A stretch of DNA of 64,000 nucleotides from Methylococcales bacterium (lineage in GTDB: Bacteria; Pseudomonadota; Gammaproteobacteria; Methylococcales; Methylomonadaceae), in contig JAURYI010000127.1 of NCBI GenBank assembly GCA_030654015.1, positions 1 to 64,000 on the forward strand, in the 5' to 3' direction. Positions 48,175 through 58,020 of the stretch are shown in pieces (positions within the stretch are counted from its first letter, which is position 1; each line of letters begins with the position of its first letter). The notes under the pieces were generated by a model. The model saw nothing but the letters and a program-made list of their open reading frames with translations, ran no database searches and was not told the DNA's origin. The translations under genes were made by a program, and so were the position numbers.

Positions 48175-48490
48175 GAGGAGGGCGTTTTGTTAAATCGACA
48201 CCGTCGTGAGACAGCGACGTGATGGAGGAGTGAATCGACTGCACGGTTTCGTTAGTTTCATCAACCAGTTGCTGAAAATCCTGTAAGCCCGATTCTTCTT
48301 TAAATAGCTGGCGCATTTCTTCGGCGCGGAGTTCAACGGCAATTTCCGCCTTAACGGAATTTATCATGGCGCGGGTTTTACCGAGCCAAAATCCAGCCAA
48401 TCGTGCCGCAGCGGGTAAACGTTCAGGGCCGATGACCAGCAAACTCACCAAGCCGACCATGACCAATTCAGAAAAGCCTATTTCAAACAT
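48161..48490 (-). CDS. tatB: Sec-independent translocase subunit TatB, 109 aa
   Basis: [26 protein letters not shown]: one N-terminal helix with Glu8 and the GPERLP hinge, then an amphipathic helix and an acidic tail. Shorter than E. coli TatB but normal for the family. Confidence 0.94.
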   Translation of the reverse strand: MFEIGFSELVMVGLVSLLVIGPERLPAAARLAGFWLGKTRAMINSVKAEIAVELRAEEMRQLFKEESGLQDFQQLVDETNETVQSIHSSITSLSHDGVDLTKRPPHELE

Positions 48491-48495
48491 GACAC

Positions 48496-48714
48496 TTACA
48501 CTTTTTCATCGGTTTTGCTGGCGGTCTCGCCTTCGATGATTTTATCTTTCACATCATCCGCTTCGGCAACTTTTTCGCCCTCGCCTTCTTTCAACGCGGA
48601 ACGAAAACCGCGTATGGCTTCGCCTAAATCCGTGCCGATGTTACGCAGTTTTTTCGTACCGAACACCACCATAATAATGGCTAATAAAATTAATAATTTA
48701 GGGACAGTTATCAT
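48496..48714 (-). CDS. tatA: Sec-independent translocase subunit TatA, 72 aa
   Basis: One N-terminal helix, the [20 protein letters not shown] hinge and amphipathic helix, and a charged tail. It forms the pore of the twin-arginine pathway. It lies 5 bp before tatB. Confidence 0.94.
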   Translation of the reverse strand: MITVPKLLILLAIIMVVFGTKKLRNIGTDLGEAIRGFRSALKEGEGEKVAEADDVKDKIIEGETASKTDEKV

Positions 48715-48743
48715 GGTTGACTCCAGTAAAAATGCAGTATGAC

Positions 48744-48772
48744 GACTGCCAGTCTTTTAAGGATTGGCAGTC
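48744..48772. repeat. KDWQS palindrome, copy 3 (hisE-tatA gap)
   Basis: GACTGCCAGTC...GGATTGGCAGTC, imperfect and one base shorter than the other copies; intergenic here. Confidence 0.7.
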
Positions 48773-48813
48773 GTGTTGGTATCGTAGAGATGCTACAGGG
48801 CAGCGTCTACCTT

Positions 48814-49131
48814 TTATGATTTGCGTCCAGCTTTTTCTTCCAAGCCAGACAAACCAAAACGGCGTTGCAATTCCGCTAACACATCATCAGGATGCAGGTC
48901 TTGTTGCGCTAACAATACCATGCAATGAAACCACAAATCTGCCATTTCATAAACAATCTGTGATTTGTCATCGCCTTTAGCGGCAATCACCGTTTCAGTG
49001 GCTTCTTCGCCAATCTTCTTTAATATGGTGTCCAAACCTTTGCTATACAAGCTCGCGACATACGATTTATCGGCAGTTTGTTGTTTGCGTTGTTCTAGGA
49101 CTTCGGCGAGTTGGGATAATGTATCGTTCAT
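48814..49131 (-). CDS. hisE: Phosphoribosyl-ATP pyrophosphatase, 105 aa
   Basis: MazG-like all-helical HisE with the metal-binding [11 protein letters not shown] and Y-E-M-A-D-L-W-F-H. Second step of histidine synthesis. Separate from hisI, with two small unknown genes between. Confidence 0.94.
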   Translation of the reverse strand: MNDTLSQLAEVLEQRKQQTADKSYVASLYSKGLDTILKKIGEEATETVIAAKGDDKSQIVYEMADLWFHCMVLLAQQDLHPDDVLAELQRRFGLSGLEEKAGRKS

Positions 49132-49134
49132 AAA

Positions 49135-49356
49135 TTAAGCAGCTTTTACAATAGCGGTTTCAAGTTCACTACTCAGAGTGATAGGAATAAATAATGTTTG
49201 AGGATATAAATAATCCTCACCTGATTCATCAATAACACGAATATATTGATGTTGTTTTGCCTGTTCACCGGGCAACATTTGATAAATCTTGCACCGTTCT
49301 AATGACGCAGGATAATCGGCGTTGTCTATGCAAACGACAAAATGATGTAAATTCAT
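49135..49356 (-). CDS. Small conserved hypothetical protein, 73 aa
   Basis: I place the start at the ATG reading MNLHHFVVCIDNADYPASLE, with GGGTGA about seven bases upstream; a GTG three codons earlier is the alternative. The segment RVIDESGEDYLYP looks conserved in small proteins I recall from several phyla, often paired with a protein like the next one. No motif of known function. It lies 3 bp before hisE and 5 bp after the 77-aa gene. Confidence 0.65.
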   Translation of the reverse strand: MNLHHFVVCIDNADYPASLERCKIYQMLPGEQAKQHQYIRVIDESGEDYLYPQTLFIPITLSSELETAIVKAA

Positions 49357-49361
49357 AATGT

Positions 49362-49595
49362 TCACCCAATAAATTGTTTAATTTTAAATTCCTTTTTGCC
49401 GATGCCTTTTGCTTCATACCAATGTAATTCAGCCAAACAAATCGCGCCATCTTCAAGTTTGATAGTGGCAATGCCTTTGCATTTTCGCCATCGTCCTTTA
49501 CCGTAAATACGTTGCAACCTATCCAATTCACGAATGGCTGTCCCGACCGCAAAGGTTTCGACTTGAGCCAATTCGCTGATGATTTCAAACGGCAT
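49362..49595 (-). CDS. Small conserved hypothetical protein, 77 aa
   Basis: Basic protein with RIYGKGRWRKCKGIA and HWYEAKGIGKKEFKIK, giving a beta-rich fold rich in Lys and Gly. It pairs with the 73-aa gene; the couple resembles a mobile toxin-antitoxin-like pair but no catalytic motif is seen. Its ATG overlaps the hisI stop by one base (TAATG). Confidence 0.65.
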   Translation of the reverse strand: MPFEIISELAQVETFAVGTAIRELDRLQRIYGKGRWRKCKGIATIKLEDGAICLAELHWYEAKGIGKKEFKIKQFIG

Positions 49596-49978
49596 TATTT
49601 CTTATAAATCTCGTCAGGATTTTTTAACACTGGTTCAACCGCTTGCCACTCGCCATCAACCAACTGCCGATAAAAACAGCTTTCACGTCCTGTGTGACAG
49701 GCAATCCCACCTTCTTGTTCAATGTGTAGCAACAGCACATCTTCGTCACAATCCATAAATAATCCGATGACTTTTTGTCTATGCCCTGATTCTTCGCCCT
49801 TACGCCATAACCGACCGCGTGAGCGTGACCAATACACCGCATAACCTTCCTGCACCGTTAAAGCCAACGATTCACGATTCATCCACGCAAACATCACCAC
49901 TTTACCGCTATCGTGTTGCTGTGCAATGACAGGAATTAAGCCCTCTTCTGTCCAGCGGATTTCATCTAGCCAATTCAT
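49595..49978 (-). CDS. hisI: Phosphoribosyl-AMP cyclohydrolase, 127 aa
   Basis: [35 protein letters not shown] and CHTG..SCFY carry the zinc- and magnesium-binding residues. Third step of histidine synthesis. Start taken at MNWLDEIRW, the usual start; an ATG four codons earlier overlaps the stop of the HNH gene. Confidence 0.93.
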   Translation of the reverse strand: MNWLDEIRWTEEGLIPVIAQQHDSGKVVMFAWMNRESLALTVQEGYAVYWSRSRGRLWRKGEESGHRQKVIGLFMDCDEDVLLLHIEQEGGIACHTGRESCFYRQLVDGEWQAVEPVLKNPDEIYKK

Positions 49979-49982
49979 ATTG

Positions 49983-50660
49983 TTATCCATTATTCATTTT
50001 ATTACGCGAAATAAGACACTTCTGTGCAGTTCCATCCTCAATAGTTTGGAATATTTTTGTTTTAGCTTCATCTATGGATTGATATATCTTTTTGCCTCTG
50101 ACACCATTCATATAAACGACAAAGCCTTTTTCAATTGTCACTATATCTGCATAAATATCTTTTTGATGAATTCTTAATCTACGCCCACTTTGTTTCCATC
50201 GTGAAGATTCTTGAAACCGTTTTAGCCGCTCCTCGTAACGGTTTTTGGAATTCATGTGTTCACTGGCTATTCTTGTACCCGTCAAATGGTCGCAACAGTT
50301 AGTTCCTACATTTAATGGCTCCCAATGTCGGTGATGAACTGTAAAAACATAACGTAAAGAAGTGCCACATAGCTCACATGAAGCGTTTAGCTCACCCAAG
50401 TCTTCTTCACAAACTAAATGCCATCCAGAATTAGGAGGAATAAGTCCATGTTCTCTTGCATGACATCCTTTGCAGAGTGTTTCACAATCACCGTAACTAT
50501 ATTCCCAAGGACTTTTTCCATCAACATAGTGTTTGTGATGCACTTGTAGAACAACACCATCAGATTCTAAACGATGGCATACAGAACAGCAGTTACCATC
50601 GAGATCAATCACTTCTTGGCGAAAATTCAGCCATTTTTTATTGCGATATGGTTTCGACAT
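49983..50660 (-). CDS. HNH-type endonuclease-like protein, 225 aa
   Basis: Residues 1-75 form an HNH domain with a zinc knuckle: CSVCHRL...LQVHHKHYV...[18 protein letters not shown] second CxxC (CELCG), a VHHRHW motif and CCDHL follow at about 95-125. The C-terminal 100 residues have no recognised domain. AT-rich and out of place in the his operon: it starts 28 bp after hisF and ends where hisI starts. Probably an acquired defence or homing-type nuclease (inference). Confidence 0.75.
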   Translation of the reverse strand: MSKPYRNKKWLNFRQEVIDLDGNCCSVCHRLESDGVVLQVHHKHYVDGKSPWEYSYGDCETLCKGCHAREHGLIPPNSGWHLVCEEDLGELNASCELCGTSLRYVFTVHHRHWEPLNVGTNCCDHLTGTRIASEHMNSKNRYEERLKRFQESSRWKQSGRRLRIHQKDIYADIVTIEKGFVVYMNGVRGKKIYQSIDEAKTKIFQTIEDGTAQKCLISRNKMNNG

Positions 50661-50688
50661 AAAAACCTAAAAAACGTAGCTGATTCGA

Positions 50689-51462
50689 TTATAGTCTTAC
50701 TTCAATGCCTTTTGCTGCCATGTGTCGTTTGGCTTGTTCAATGGTGTATTCCCCAAAATGGAAAATACTGGCTGCTAATACTGCGTCGGCTTTACCTTCG
50801 AGTATGCCTTCGGCTAAATGGTCTAAGTTACCTACGCCACCCGATGCAATCACAGGCACAGAGACCGCTTCACTCACTGCGCGAGTCAAGGGCAAGTTAA
50901 AGCCGCTTTTGGTGCCGTCTTTATCCATGCTGGTTAATAGAATTTCGCCCGCGCCAAATTCGACCATTTTTATAGCCCATTCGACAGCATCTATGCCTGT
51001 GGGTTTGCGTCCACCGTGGGTGAAAATTTCCCAGCGATTGGGTTCGCCGTCCGCGCTGACTTTTTTGGCATCAATGGCGACCACGATACATTGCGAACCA
51101 AAACGTTCGGCGGCTTCTCGGACAAATTCAGGTCTGAATATTGCCGCGCTGTTAATGCCGACTTTGTCCGCGCCTGCGTTTAACATGGTGCGGATGTCGT
51201 CTAAGGTACGAATACCACCGCCCACAGTGAGCGGTATAAACACTTCACTAGCAACTTGTTCCACCACATGAACCATTGTGCCGCGTTCATGATGGGTGGC
51301 AGTGATGTCTAAAAAGGTAATTTCATCCGCGCCTTCACGGTCATAACGGCGGGCGATTTCCACAGGATCACCTGCATCACGAATATCAACAAACTGCACG
51401 CCTTTTACAACGCGACCGTTATCAACATCAAGGCAGGGAATAATACGTTTGGCTAGGGTCAT
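50689..51462 (-). CDS. hisF: Imidazole glycerol-phosphate synthase, cyclase subunit, 257 aa
   Basis: TIM barrel with catalytic Asp in [16 protein letters not shown] and the second Asp in [13 protein letters not shown], plus the phosphate loops VGGGIRT and ASGGVGN. It works with HisH. It is separated from hisA by the HEPN pair and overlaps the second gene of that pair by 4 bp. Confidence 0.96.
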   Translation of the reverse strand: MTLAKRIIPCLDVDNGRVVKGVQFVDIRDAGDPVEIARRYDREGADEITFLDITATHHERGTMVHVVEQVASEVFIPLTVGGGIRTLDDIRTMLNAGADKVGINSAAIFRPEFVREAAERFGSQCIVVAIDAKKVSADGEPNRWEIFTHGGRKPTGIDAVEWAIKMVEFGAGEILLTSMDKDGTKSGFNLPLTRAVSEAVSVPVIASGGVGNLDHLAEGILEGKADAVLAASIFHFGEYTIEQAKRHMAAKGIEVRL

Positions 51463-51776
51463 GCGGTTTTCCCATCTTTCAAATTATCAAAATAATGCCA
51501 TTCATCTTGACTGCTCATACGCAATGTTAATATGTTCTCTAAAGCATCTTCATCGGTGTTGTCATAAAGCAATTGGGTTAATTTTTTTAGTGCATTAACA
51601 CTATACTGACTTTCTAGCCATTGTTTCTTAACATGGACGTTGACAATAAATGAAGTCGGTTTCATACCTGGATAGGATTCTTCAATGTCCAATACAGCTT
51701 TATCATCAACGCATTGCATTTCAATACAAACTTTTTTGAAGTTTTCCAATTTGTTTTCTAATTCTGCTCTATCCAT
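51459..51776 (-). CDS. Hypothetical partner of the HEPN protein, 105 aa
   Basis: Unknown small acidic protein, helix-strand-helix by eye ([22 protein letters not shown]). It overlaps the HEPN gene by 19 bp and hisF by 4 bp, so it is translated with both. It may be an antitoxin or a complex subunit (inference). AT-rich. Confidence 0.6.
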   Translation of the reverse strand: MDRAELENKLENFKKVCIEMQCVDDKAVLDIEESYPGMKPTSFIVNVHVKKQWLESQYSVNALKKLTQLLYDNTDEDALENILTLRMSSQDEWHYFDNLKDGKTA

Positions 51777-52225
51777 TTTAAGATACCCTCTGGATGGTTT
51801 AACAAATCAATGAACGATTCTACAATTTCTTTGGTTTTCGTATTTGTAGACAAATAACGAACTTGCTCATTCCAATCTTCTTTCTTTCCAGTACACGCAG
51901 TAAAAAACAAATAAGAGTTACGTAAATTTTCGTTTCTTATTTTTGCTTTGCGAAATTTTTCTTCTAACCCACTGAAAATAAGCAGCAAATTTATATCATG
52001 TGTTTCAACAACTTTTCTTAAATCACCAATACCTTGAATCGCACAACCATTTTTATCAAACAGATTATCTATTTTAAAGTGTTCACACACTTTTGCTTTC
52101 AACATTAACTCAACACTGTAACCTGCTAAATAAAACGCGCCATCATATTTACCCGAGGCACACAGTATCTCTGCTTCTTCCAGTCTTGTATTAGCCAATT
52201 CCTTTATCTGTGCAACTGTTTTCAT
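51758..52225 (-). CDS. HEPN-domain protein, 155 aa
   Basis: The N-terminal half has the HEPN signature [33 protein letters not shown], in the PF05168-like branch. I do not see an R-x4-6-H catalytic motif, so it may be a binding HEPN instead of a ribonuclease. Its ATG overlaps the hisA stop (ATGA). With the 105-aa gene it forms an inserted pair between hisA and hisF. Confidence 0.75.
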   Translation of the reverse strand: MKTVAQIKELANTRLEEAEILCASGKYDGAFYLAGYSVELMLKAKVCEHFKIDNLFDKNGCAIQGIGDLRKVVETHDINLLLIFSGLEEKFRKAKIRNENLRNSYLFFTACTGKKEDWNEQVRYLSTNTKTKEIVESFIDLLNHPEGILKWIEQN

Positions 52226-52956
52226 GCGTAAGTCTCAGCAATCCTCTCCGCTTCGGCAAAATCCAATGTACCTTCATAAATCGCGCGACCTGTAATCGCA
52301 CCCATAATGCCTTCGTGGGCGACTTTGCCTAAGGCGTGAATATCGTCCATGTTAGTGATACCGCCTGAGGCAATCACGGGGATATTGATAGCGCGTGCTA
52401 AACGGGCAGTGGCTTCGACATTGACACCTTGCATCATGCCATCTCTGGAAATATCGGTGTAGATAATGGCTTCTACGCCATCGGATTCAAAGTGTTGCGC
52501 TAAATCGATTACGTCATGTTTGGACAGTTTTGACCAGCCATCAATGGCGACTTTGCCGTCTTTGGCATCTAAGCCGACGATAATGCGGCGTGGGTATTCG
52601 ATTGCCATATCACGGACAAAATGCGGTTCATTGACCGCTTTAGTGCCGATAATGACATATTCCACGCCCGCATTCAGATAGGCTTGAATAGTTTCTTCGT
52701 CACGAATACCGCCGCCGATTTGGACAGGAACATCAGGATAGGCTTCAACTATCGCGTGAATTACCTCGGCATTTCTGGGTTTACCTGCAAACGCGCCATC
52801 TAAATCGACTAAATGTATGCGTCTTGCACCTAATGCAACCCAACGACCTGCGACTTCAACAGGGTTGTCAGAAAATACCGTGTCATCTTCCATGCGTCCT
52901 TGACGTAGGCGCACACACTTTCCATCTTTTAAATCAATAGCGGGGATTAACAGCAT
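52222..52956 (-). CDS. hisA: Phosphoribosylformimino-AICAR ribotide isomerase, 244 aa
   Basis: TIM barrel with Asp8 in [15 protein letters not shown], the second Asp in [12 protein letters not shown], and phosphate loops QIGGGIRD and ASGGITN. Start at MLLIPAIDL with GAGG five bases upstream. The longer frame would translate a palindromic repeat (52976-53005) and is rejected. Confidence 0.96.
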   Translation of the reverse strand: MLLIPAIDLKDGKCVRLRQGRMEDDTVFSDNPVEVAGRWVALGARRIHLVDLDGAFAGKPRNAEVIHAIVEAYPDVPVQIGGGIRDEETIQAYLNAGVEYVIIGTKAVNEPHFVRDMAIEYPRRIIVGLDAKDGKVAIDGWSKLSKHDVIDLAQHFESDGVEAIIYTDISRDGMMQGVNVEATARLARAINIPVIASGGITNMDDIHALGKVAHEGIMGAITGRAIYEGTLDFAEAERIAETYA

Positions 52957-52975
52957 AAAAACCTCAAAAGTTAAT

Positions 52976-53005
52976 GACTGCCAGTCCTTCAAAGGACTGG
53001 CAGTC
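52976..53005. repeat. KDWQS palindrome, copy 4 (hisH-hisA gap)
   Basis: 30-bp near-perfect palindrome GACTGCCAGTCC..GGACTGGCAGTC immediately upstream of the hisA ribosome-binding site. It opens a frame continuous with hisA that would add SPLKDWQS. Confidence 0.75.
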
Positions 53006-53012
53006 ATGTTGA

Positions 53013-53654
53013 TTAGACTTGACCATTCCAGTGTAAAAAATTCTGTAACAGTTGCAAACCAACTGCCTGACTTTTTTCAGGGTGAAATTGTACGGCAAAA
53101 AGATTGTTTCGCGCCAAAGCACAGGCGAAGGCATCGGGATAATCGGTGGTTGCGGCAATCACAGACATATCATCAGGCTGCGCATAATAGCTATGCACAA
53201 AATAAAAGCGACTGTTTTGGGGAATGTTTTCCCACAAAGGATGCGGCTTTTGTTGTACTTGATTCCAGCCCATGTGCGGCACTTTCAATATCTCGCCTTG
53301 GGCATCACGCAACGATTCTGGAAAATGCACGACGTGACCTTGGAAAATATTAAGCCCATCGGTATGCCCATTTTCCGCACTGTCAGTGAGTAACGCCTGC
53401 ATTCCTAAGCAAATACCCAGCAACGGTTTAGTGTTGGCAACTTGTTTAATAATGTTATCCAAACCTGATTGTTGCAACGCCTGCATACAATCACGCATTG
53501 CACCGACACCAGGGAAAACAACCCTATCCGCGTTTAAAATTTCATTTTCGTTAGCGGTTACTAACACATCCACGTCAGGCGCGGCGTGTTGTAAGGCTTT
53601 GGCAATGGAATGTAAATTACCCATTCCGTAATCAATGACAGCAACAGAAGACAT
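53013..53654 (-). CDS. hisH: Imidazole glycerol-phosphate synthase, glutamine amidotransferase subunit, 213 aa
   Basis: Class I amidotransferase with nucleophile Cys in [10 protein letters not shown] and the His-Glu pair in VQFHPEKSQ. It supplies ammonia to HisF. It lies between hisB and hisA. Confidence 0.95.
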   Translation of the reverse strand: MSSVAVIDYGMGNLHSIAKALQHAAPDVDVLVTANENEILNADRVVFPGVGAMRDCMQALQQSGLDNIIKQVANTKPLLGICLGMQALLTDSAENGHTDGLNIFQGHVVHFPESLRDAQGEILKVPHMGWNQVQQKPHPLWENIPQNSRFYFVHSYYAQPDDMSVIAATTDYPDAFACALARNNLFAVQFHPEKSQAVGLQLLQNFLHWNGQV

Positions 53655-53683
53655 AAGTATTAATAGGGTAGTGGCGATAGCGT

Positions 53684-53716
53684 AGACCTCTCAGGTTTTG
53701 AAAACCTGAGAGGTCT
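53684..53716. repeat. 33-bp palindrome between hisB and hisH
   Basis: AGACCTCTCAGGTTTT-G-AAAACCTGAGAGGTCT, of the same 16+1+16 design as 34919-34951. Inside an operon it would be an attenuating hairpin unless weak; more likely an interspersed repeat. Confidence 0.7.
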
Positions 53717-53736
53717 GTTTATGGATGCAGACGGTA

Positions 53737-54330
53737 TTAAAGCACGCCTTTAGTAGACGGCATTATACCCGCCATTCGCTCATCGGCGGTAATTGCCATA
53801 CGGATAGCGCGACCTAAGGCCTTGAAAATAGTTTCCGCTACATGATGGGCATTCGCGCCTTTCAGATTATCAATATGCAGCGTGACACCCGCATGATTAA
53901 CAAAGCCTTGGAAAAATTCACGGAACAAATCGACATCAAAACCGCCGATAGATGCTCTGGGATATTTGACCTCATAAAACAAGCCAGCACGACCTGAAAA
54001 ATCAATTACCACGCGCGATAACGCCTCATCCAAAGGAATGTAAGAGTGACCATAACGACAAAGTCCTTTTTTATCGCCGAGTGCTTTAGTAAACGCCATT
54101 CCTAAGGTAATGCCTATATCTTCCACCGTGTGATGAGCATCAATCTCTAAATCGCCGTGTGCGACAATATCCATATCAATCAAACCATGTCTAGCAATTT
54201 GATCCATCATGTGATCCAGAAAAGGCACACCTGTGACAAATGAGGCTTTACCTGTACCATCTAAATTGATGGTAATTTTAATTTGAGTTTCAAGCGTATT
54301 ACGCTCGACTTGGGCGATTCGTTGAGTCAT
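53737..54330 (-). CDS. hisB: Imidazoleglycerol-phosphate dehydratase, 197 aa
   Basis: Monofunctional HisB: two halves with [25 protein letters not shown] and the second-half copies [10 protein letters not shown] and [12 protein letters not shown], the manganese-binding histidines. First gene of the minus-strand his-tat operon. The 288-bp gap to the ParA-like gene should hold its promoter, but I see no clear hexamers. Confidence 0.95.
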   Translation of the reverse strand: MTQRIAQVERNTLETQIKITINLDGTGKASFVTGVPFLDHMMDQIARHGLIDMDIVAHGDLEIDAHHTVEDIGITLGMAFTKALGDKKGLCRYGHSYIPLDEALSRVVIDFSGRAGLFYEVKYPRASIGGFDVDLFREFFQGFVNHAGVTLHIDNLKGANAHHVAETIFKALGRAIRMAITADERMAGIMPSTKGVL

Positions 54331-54618
54331 TTTTCTATTTGAATGTAGGCGGAGTGTGTGTCCGCGTGTGTGGATAATATGTGGGTTGGTTACATCTTAC
54401 ACGTTTCCAGTGGTGTTTTAAATGCTCTATAGCTGGGTGTTTTTGCGACAGGCTTAGATACAAGTAAACGGTTTATCCGTTAAAATAAGGTACTCTGTAA
54501 ATTGAGTGCCAGATAATACAGCTATCATTTATCGCTCTTTACGCATTAAAATTAAAACCTTTTTCTCGTTTCCATACACTATGTTGGGGATGACTCACTA
54601 TTACCGAATAGGTTAATC

Positions 54619-55662
54619 ATGGCTATAAAAATCGTTCTTTTTAATCATAAGGGCGGGGTTAGTAAAACGACAACCAGCTATAATTTAGGTTGGATGTTAG
54701 CTAGTTTGGGTAAAAAAGTTTTACTTGTTGATGCCGACCCACAATGTAATCTTTCCAGTCTTATTTTAGGTGAATATTTTGAAGAATATTATTTTAATGA
54801 TGCCACTAAACTGCATAATATTAAAGACGGCGTAAAAGTGGCTTTTCAGGGAAAACCTAAACCTATAGAAGCGGTTACCTGTTTTAGCCCAAGTGCAAAT
54901 GAAAATCTATTTTTATTGGCAGGTCATGCTGACTTAAGTGAATACGATGCAGCATTAAGTTTTGCCCAAAATTCAAATAATGCGATTACTGCATTAGAAA
55001 ATTTACCTGGTGCATTTAACGAATTAATATCAAAAACATCAGAAGAATATAATATTGATTTTGTTTTAATAGATTTAAATCCTGGACTAAGCGCGATTAA
55101 TCAAAATCTTTTTATTTCCAGTGATGCTTTTATTATACCGACTAATCCAGACCCCTTTTCGATTATGGCACTTAACACGCTCTCAATAGTATTACCGAGA
55201 TGGGTAGAATGGGCTGATAGAATGCGTCCACTATTTGAAGAAGCAACTTATCCATTATCTAATTCAAGACCTAAATTTATTGGTGAAATAATACAACGGT
55301 TTAATATACGAAAAGGTAAAGCTGCAAAGCCTTATCGTGACAATATTGATGAAATTAAAACTGTTGTGCGTGAAAAATTTGCTCCAGAAATAAAAAAGCA
55401 TAATATGCTTTTTTCTCAAGACATTTATAATGAAGTCGGCATTGCCGATGATTTTTGTTTATTACAATTAAAAGATTTTCAAGGTTTGTTGCCAAAAGCT
55501 AATAATGCGGGCGTTCCAGTATTTGCACTGACTTCTGAGCAACTATCTGAAACAGGAACAGTATTAGAAGGACTGGAAAAAAATAGGGATTTATTTGCAA
55601 ATGATTTTAGAGAACTATCCAATAAAATTATAAAGTTAGAATGCTATGCAAAGAGCATTTAA
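54619..55662 (+). CDS. ParA-like (MinD/SIMIBI) ATPase, 347 aa
   Basis: Deviant Walker A NHKGGVSKTTTSYNLG at 9-24 with both lysines, LVDADPQCNLSS (switch I-like) and FVLIDLNPGLSAINQ (Walker B). The C-terminal 120 residues are not typical of plasmid ParA. No parB follows; instead a HEPN protein gene overlaps its end by 17 bp. AT-rich compared with guaA and the his genes. A stand-alone ParA plus HEPN pair suggests a defence or toxin system more than partition (inference). Confidence 0.8.
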   Translation: MAIKIVLFNHKGGVSKTTTSYNLGWMLASLGKKVLLVDADPQCNLSSLILGEYFEEYYFNDATKLHNIKDGVKVAFQGKPKPIEAVTCFSPSANENLFLLAGHADLSEYDAALSFAQNSNNAITALENLPGAFNELISKTSEEYNIDFVLIDLNPGLSAINQNLFISSDAFIIPTNPDPFSIMALNTLSIVLPRWVEWADRMRPLFEEATYPLSNSRPKFIGEIIQRFNIRKGKAAKPYRDNIDEIKTVVREKFAPEIKKHNMLFSQDIYNEVGIADDFCLLQLKDFQGLLPKANNAGVPVFALTSEQLSETGTVLEGLEKNRDLFANDFRELSNKIIKLECYAKSI

Positions 55663-56284
55663 TCAATTTAACAACAATATAAAGTCTGTTAAAGAGTTAG
55701 AAATACTTCACTATCACTTGATTTCTGAAATGCAACTCCCTAACGATTTATCAGATATTTTACGCTCACAATTAGTTTATGCTGTCAGTGCGTTAGATAA
55801 ATTAATTCACGAATTAGTCAGGATTGGTATGTTACAAAGTTTTTTGGGGCAGCGTCTAAAAACCAATAAATTTAATACCTTTTCAATTTCTTTAGAAACC
55901 TACAATAAAATTCAGCAACTCAGTCAATCAACTGAAATACTACAACTGGAGCGTCCAGAGCATTTCTTTGAGCAGGAAATTATTGCCAAACATAAGCACT
56001 TAGCTTTTCAAGACCCAGATAAAATTGCTGATGCGTTGAGTTTTATTTGGGAAGAAAAACAGAAATGGCAAAAAATTGCACACTCTTTGACTATGTCAGA
56101 TGATTATATAAAGAAGAGATTAAAAAATATTGTCAGCCGAAGAAATCAAATTGTTCACGAATCAGATATTGATGTACAAACTAATTTACGAAATAGCATT
56201 GATGCTTGTGATGTCAAAGAATCCGTAGATTTTATTTCTTTATTAGGTCAAAAAATATTTAATGCTGTAAATCTCAATCCTTAA
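55646..56284 (+). CDS. RiboL-PSP-type HEPN protein, 212 aa
   Basis: All-helical. The N-terminal LVYAVSALDKLIHELVRIGM and the C-terminal VSRRNQIVHESD (R165/R166...H171, an R-x4-6-H motif) fit the RiboL-PSP HEPN family of predicted ribonucleases (by eye). It overlaps the ParA-like gene by 17 bp and ends 78 bp before guaA. The pair is likely one functional unit: ATPase sensor plus RNase effector. Confidence 0.72.
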   Translation: MQRAFNQFNNNIKSVKELEILHYHLISEMQLPNDLSDILRSQLVYAVSALDKLIHELVRIGMLQSFLGQRLKTNKFNTFSISLETYNKIQQLSQSTEILQLERPEHFFEQEIIAKHKHLAFQDPDKIADALSFIWEEKQKWQKIAHSLTMSDDYIKKRLKNIVSRRNQIVHESDIDVQTNLRNSIDACDVKESVDFISLLGQKIFNAVNLNP

Positions 56285-56362
56285 AGTTACAGTTTCTACT
56301 TACCGTATAAGAACGTAAAAACTATCTAATAATTTTCAGTCTCAATTTAGGTTAAAACTAAC

Positions 56363-57946
56363 GTGAATCCACAAAAAAACATACATACCCACAAAATCCT
56401 CATACTCGATTTCGGTTCACAATATACGCAACTTATCGCACGGCGCATTCGTGAAATCGGCGTGTATTGTGAAATTTATTCCTGCGAATGCAGTGATGAG
56501 GAAGTGAAAAACTTCGCGCCCAATGGCATTATTTTATCGGGCGGCCCTGAGACGGTGACCAGTAACGATACGCCGCGTGCGCCACAAGCGGTGTTTGAAT
56601 TGGGCGTGCCTGTGCTGGGTATTTGTTATGGAATGCAAACCATGACGGAACAATTGGGCGGTAAGGTGGAAACCTCTGACCATCGGGAATTCGGTTATGC
56701 GCAAATTCGGGCGCGTGGGCATTCCAAGTTATTGTCGGGCATTGAAGACCATCTATCAGCAGAAGGTTTTGGTTTACTGGATGTGTGGATGAGTCATGGC
56801 GACAGAGTGACTGAATTGCCCGACGGTTTTATCATGATTGCCAGTTCAGACGGTGCGCCGATTGCGGGGATTGCCAATGAGACTAAAGGCTTTTACGCGT
56901 TACAGTTCCACCCAGAAGTCACGCATACCAAACAAGGCGGGCGGATTTTATCGCGTTTTGTGTTGGATATTTGTGGCTGTGATGCCCTTTGGAATGCTAG
57001 TAATATTATTGAAGACAGCATTCGAGCGGTTCGTGAAAAAGTAGGCACGGATCATGTGATTTTGGGCTTATCAGGTGGCGTGGATTCGTCAGTGGTGGCG
57101 GCGTTATTGCATAAAGCCATCGGTACGCAATTAACCTGTGTATTTGTTGACACGGGCTTGTTGCGTTTGAATGAAGGCGATGCGGTGATGGCGATTTTTG
57201 CCGAGCATTTGGGTGTTAAAGTCATCCGCGTAAATGCCGAACAGCGTTATTTAGATGCGCTCAGCGGTGTGACTGATCCTGAACAAAAACGCAAAATCAT
57301 CGGTAATTTATTCATCGACATTTTTGATGATGAAGCAGGCAAAATCACCGATGCCAAATGGTTGGCACAAGGCACGATTTACCCAGATGTGATTGAATCA
57401 GCGGGTTCAAAAAGTGGTAAAGCGCATTTGATTAAATCACATCATAATGTCGGCGGTTTGCCTGAAAATATGATGCTGAAACTGGTTGAGCCATTGCGCG
57501 AATTGTTTAAAGACGAAGTACGAAAATTAGGCGTGGAATTGGGATTGCCTGCCGATATGGTCTACCGTCATCCGTTCCCCGGCCCTGGTTTAGGCGTGCG
57601 TATTTTGGGCGAAGTGAAAAAAGAATTTGCTGATTTATTACGCAAAGCCGATGCGATTTTTATTGAAGAACTGTATCGTCACGATTTGTACGATAAAGTC
57701 AGTCAGGCGTTTGCAGTATTCTTGCCCGTTAAATCGGTGGGCGTAATGGGTGACGGTCGCCGTTATGATTATGTGATTGCCATTCGTGCGGTAGAAACCA
57801 TTGATTTTATGACCGCTCGCTGGGCGCATTTGCCTTATGAGTTTTTGGATTTAATCTCACGCCGTATTATCAACGAAGTCGCAGGCATTTCCCGTGTGAC
57901 TTATGATATTAGTGGCAAGCCACCTGCTACGATTGAATGGGAATAA
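56363..57946 (+). CDS. guaA: GMP synthase (glutamine-hydrolysing), 527 aa
   Basis: GTG start. Amidotransferase domain with Cys in [10 protein letters not shown] and [11 protein letters not shown]-pyrophosphatase domain with LSGGVDSS, and a dimerisation domain ending in PPATIEWE. Converts XMP to GMP. guaB is not in the window. Confidence 0.97.
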   Translation: MNPQKNIHTHKILILDFGSQYTQLIARRIREIGVYCEIYSCECSDEEVKNFAPNGIILSGGPETVTSNDTPRAPQAVFELGVPVLGICYGMQTMTEQLGGKVETSDHREFGYAQIRARGHSKLLSGIEDHLSAEGFGLLDVWMSHGDRVTELPDGFIMIASSDGAPIAGIANETKGFYALQFHPEVTHTKQGGRILSRFVLDICGCDALWNASNIIEDSIRAVREKVGTDHVILGLSGGVDSSVVAALLHKAIGTQLTCVFVDTGLLRLNEGDAVMAIFAEHLGVKVIRVNAEQRYLDALSGVTDPEQKRKIIGNLFIDIFDDEAGKITDAKWLAQGTIYPDVIESAGSKSGKAHLIKSHHNVGGLPENMMLKLVEPLRELFKDEVRKLGVELGLPADMVYRHPFPGPGLGVRILGEVKKEFADLLRKADAIFIEELYRHDLYDKVSQAFAVFLPVKSVGVMGDGRRYDYVIAIRAVETIDFMTARWAHLPYEFLDLISRRIINEVAGISRVTYDISGKPPATIEWE

Positions 57947-58020
57947 GTTTTAGCTTCTGATTTTTCCATGCGTTGAATAAAAACAACGTATGGAATTTAA
58001 AAATTACCCAACAATATTCT

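Noticed and set aside
52957-53007. N-terminal extension of HisA
   Set aside because: The extra codons are a palindromic repeat and the normal HisA start has a good GAGG site.
54619-55662. Chromosome partition parA
   Set aside because: No parB follows and no parS-like site is seen; the deviant Walker A and HEPN neighbour point elsewhere.
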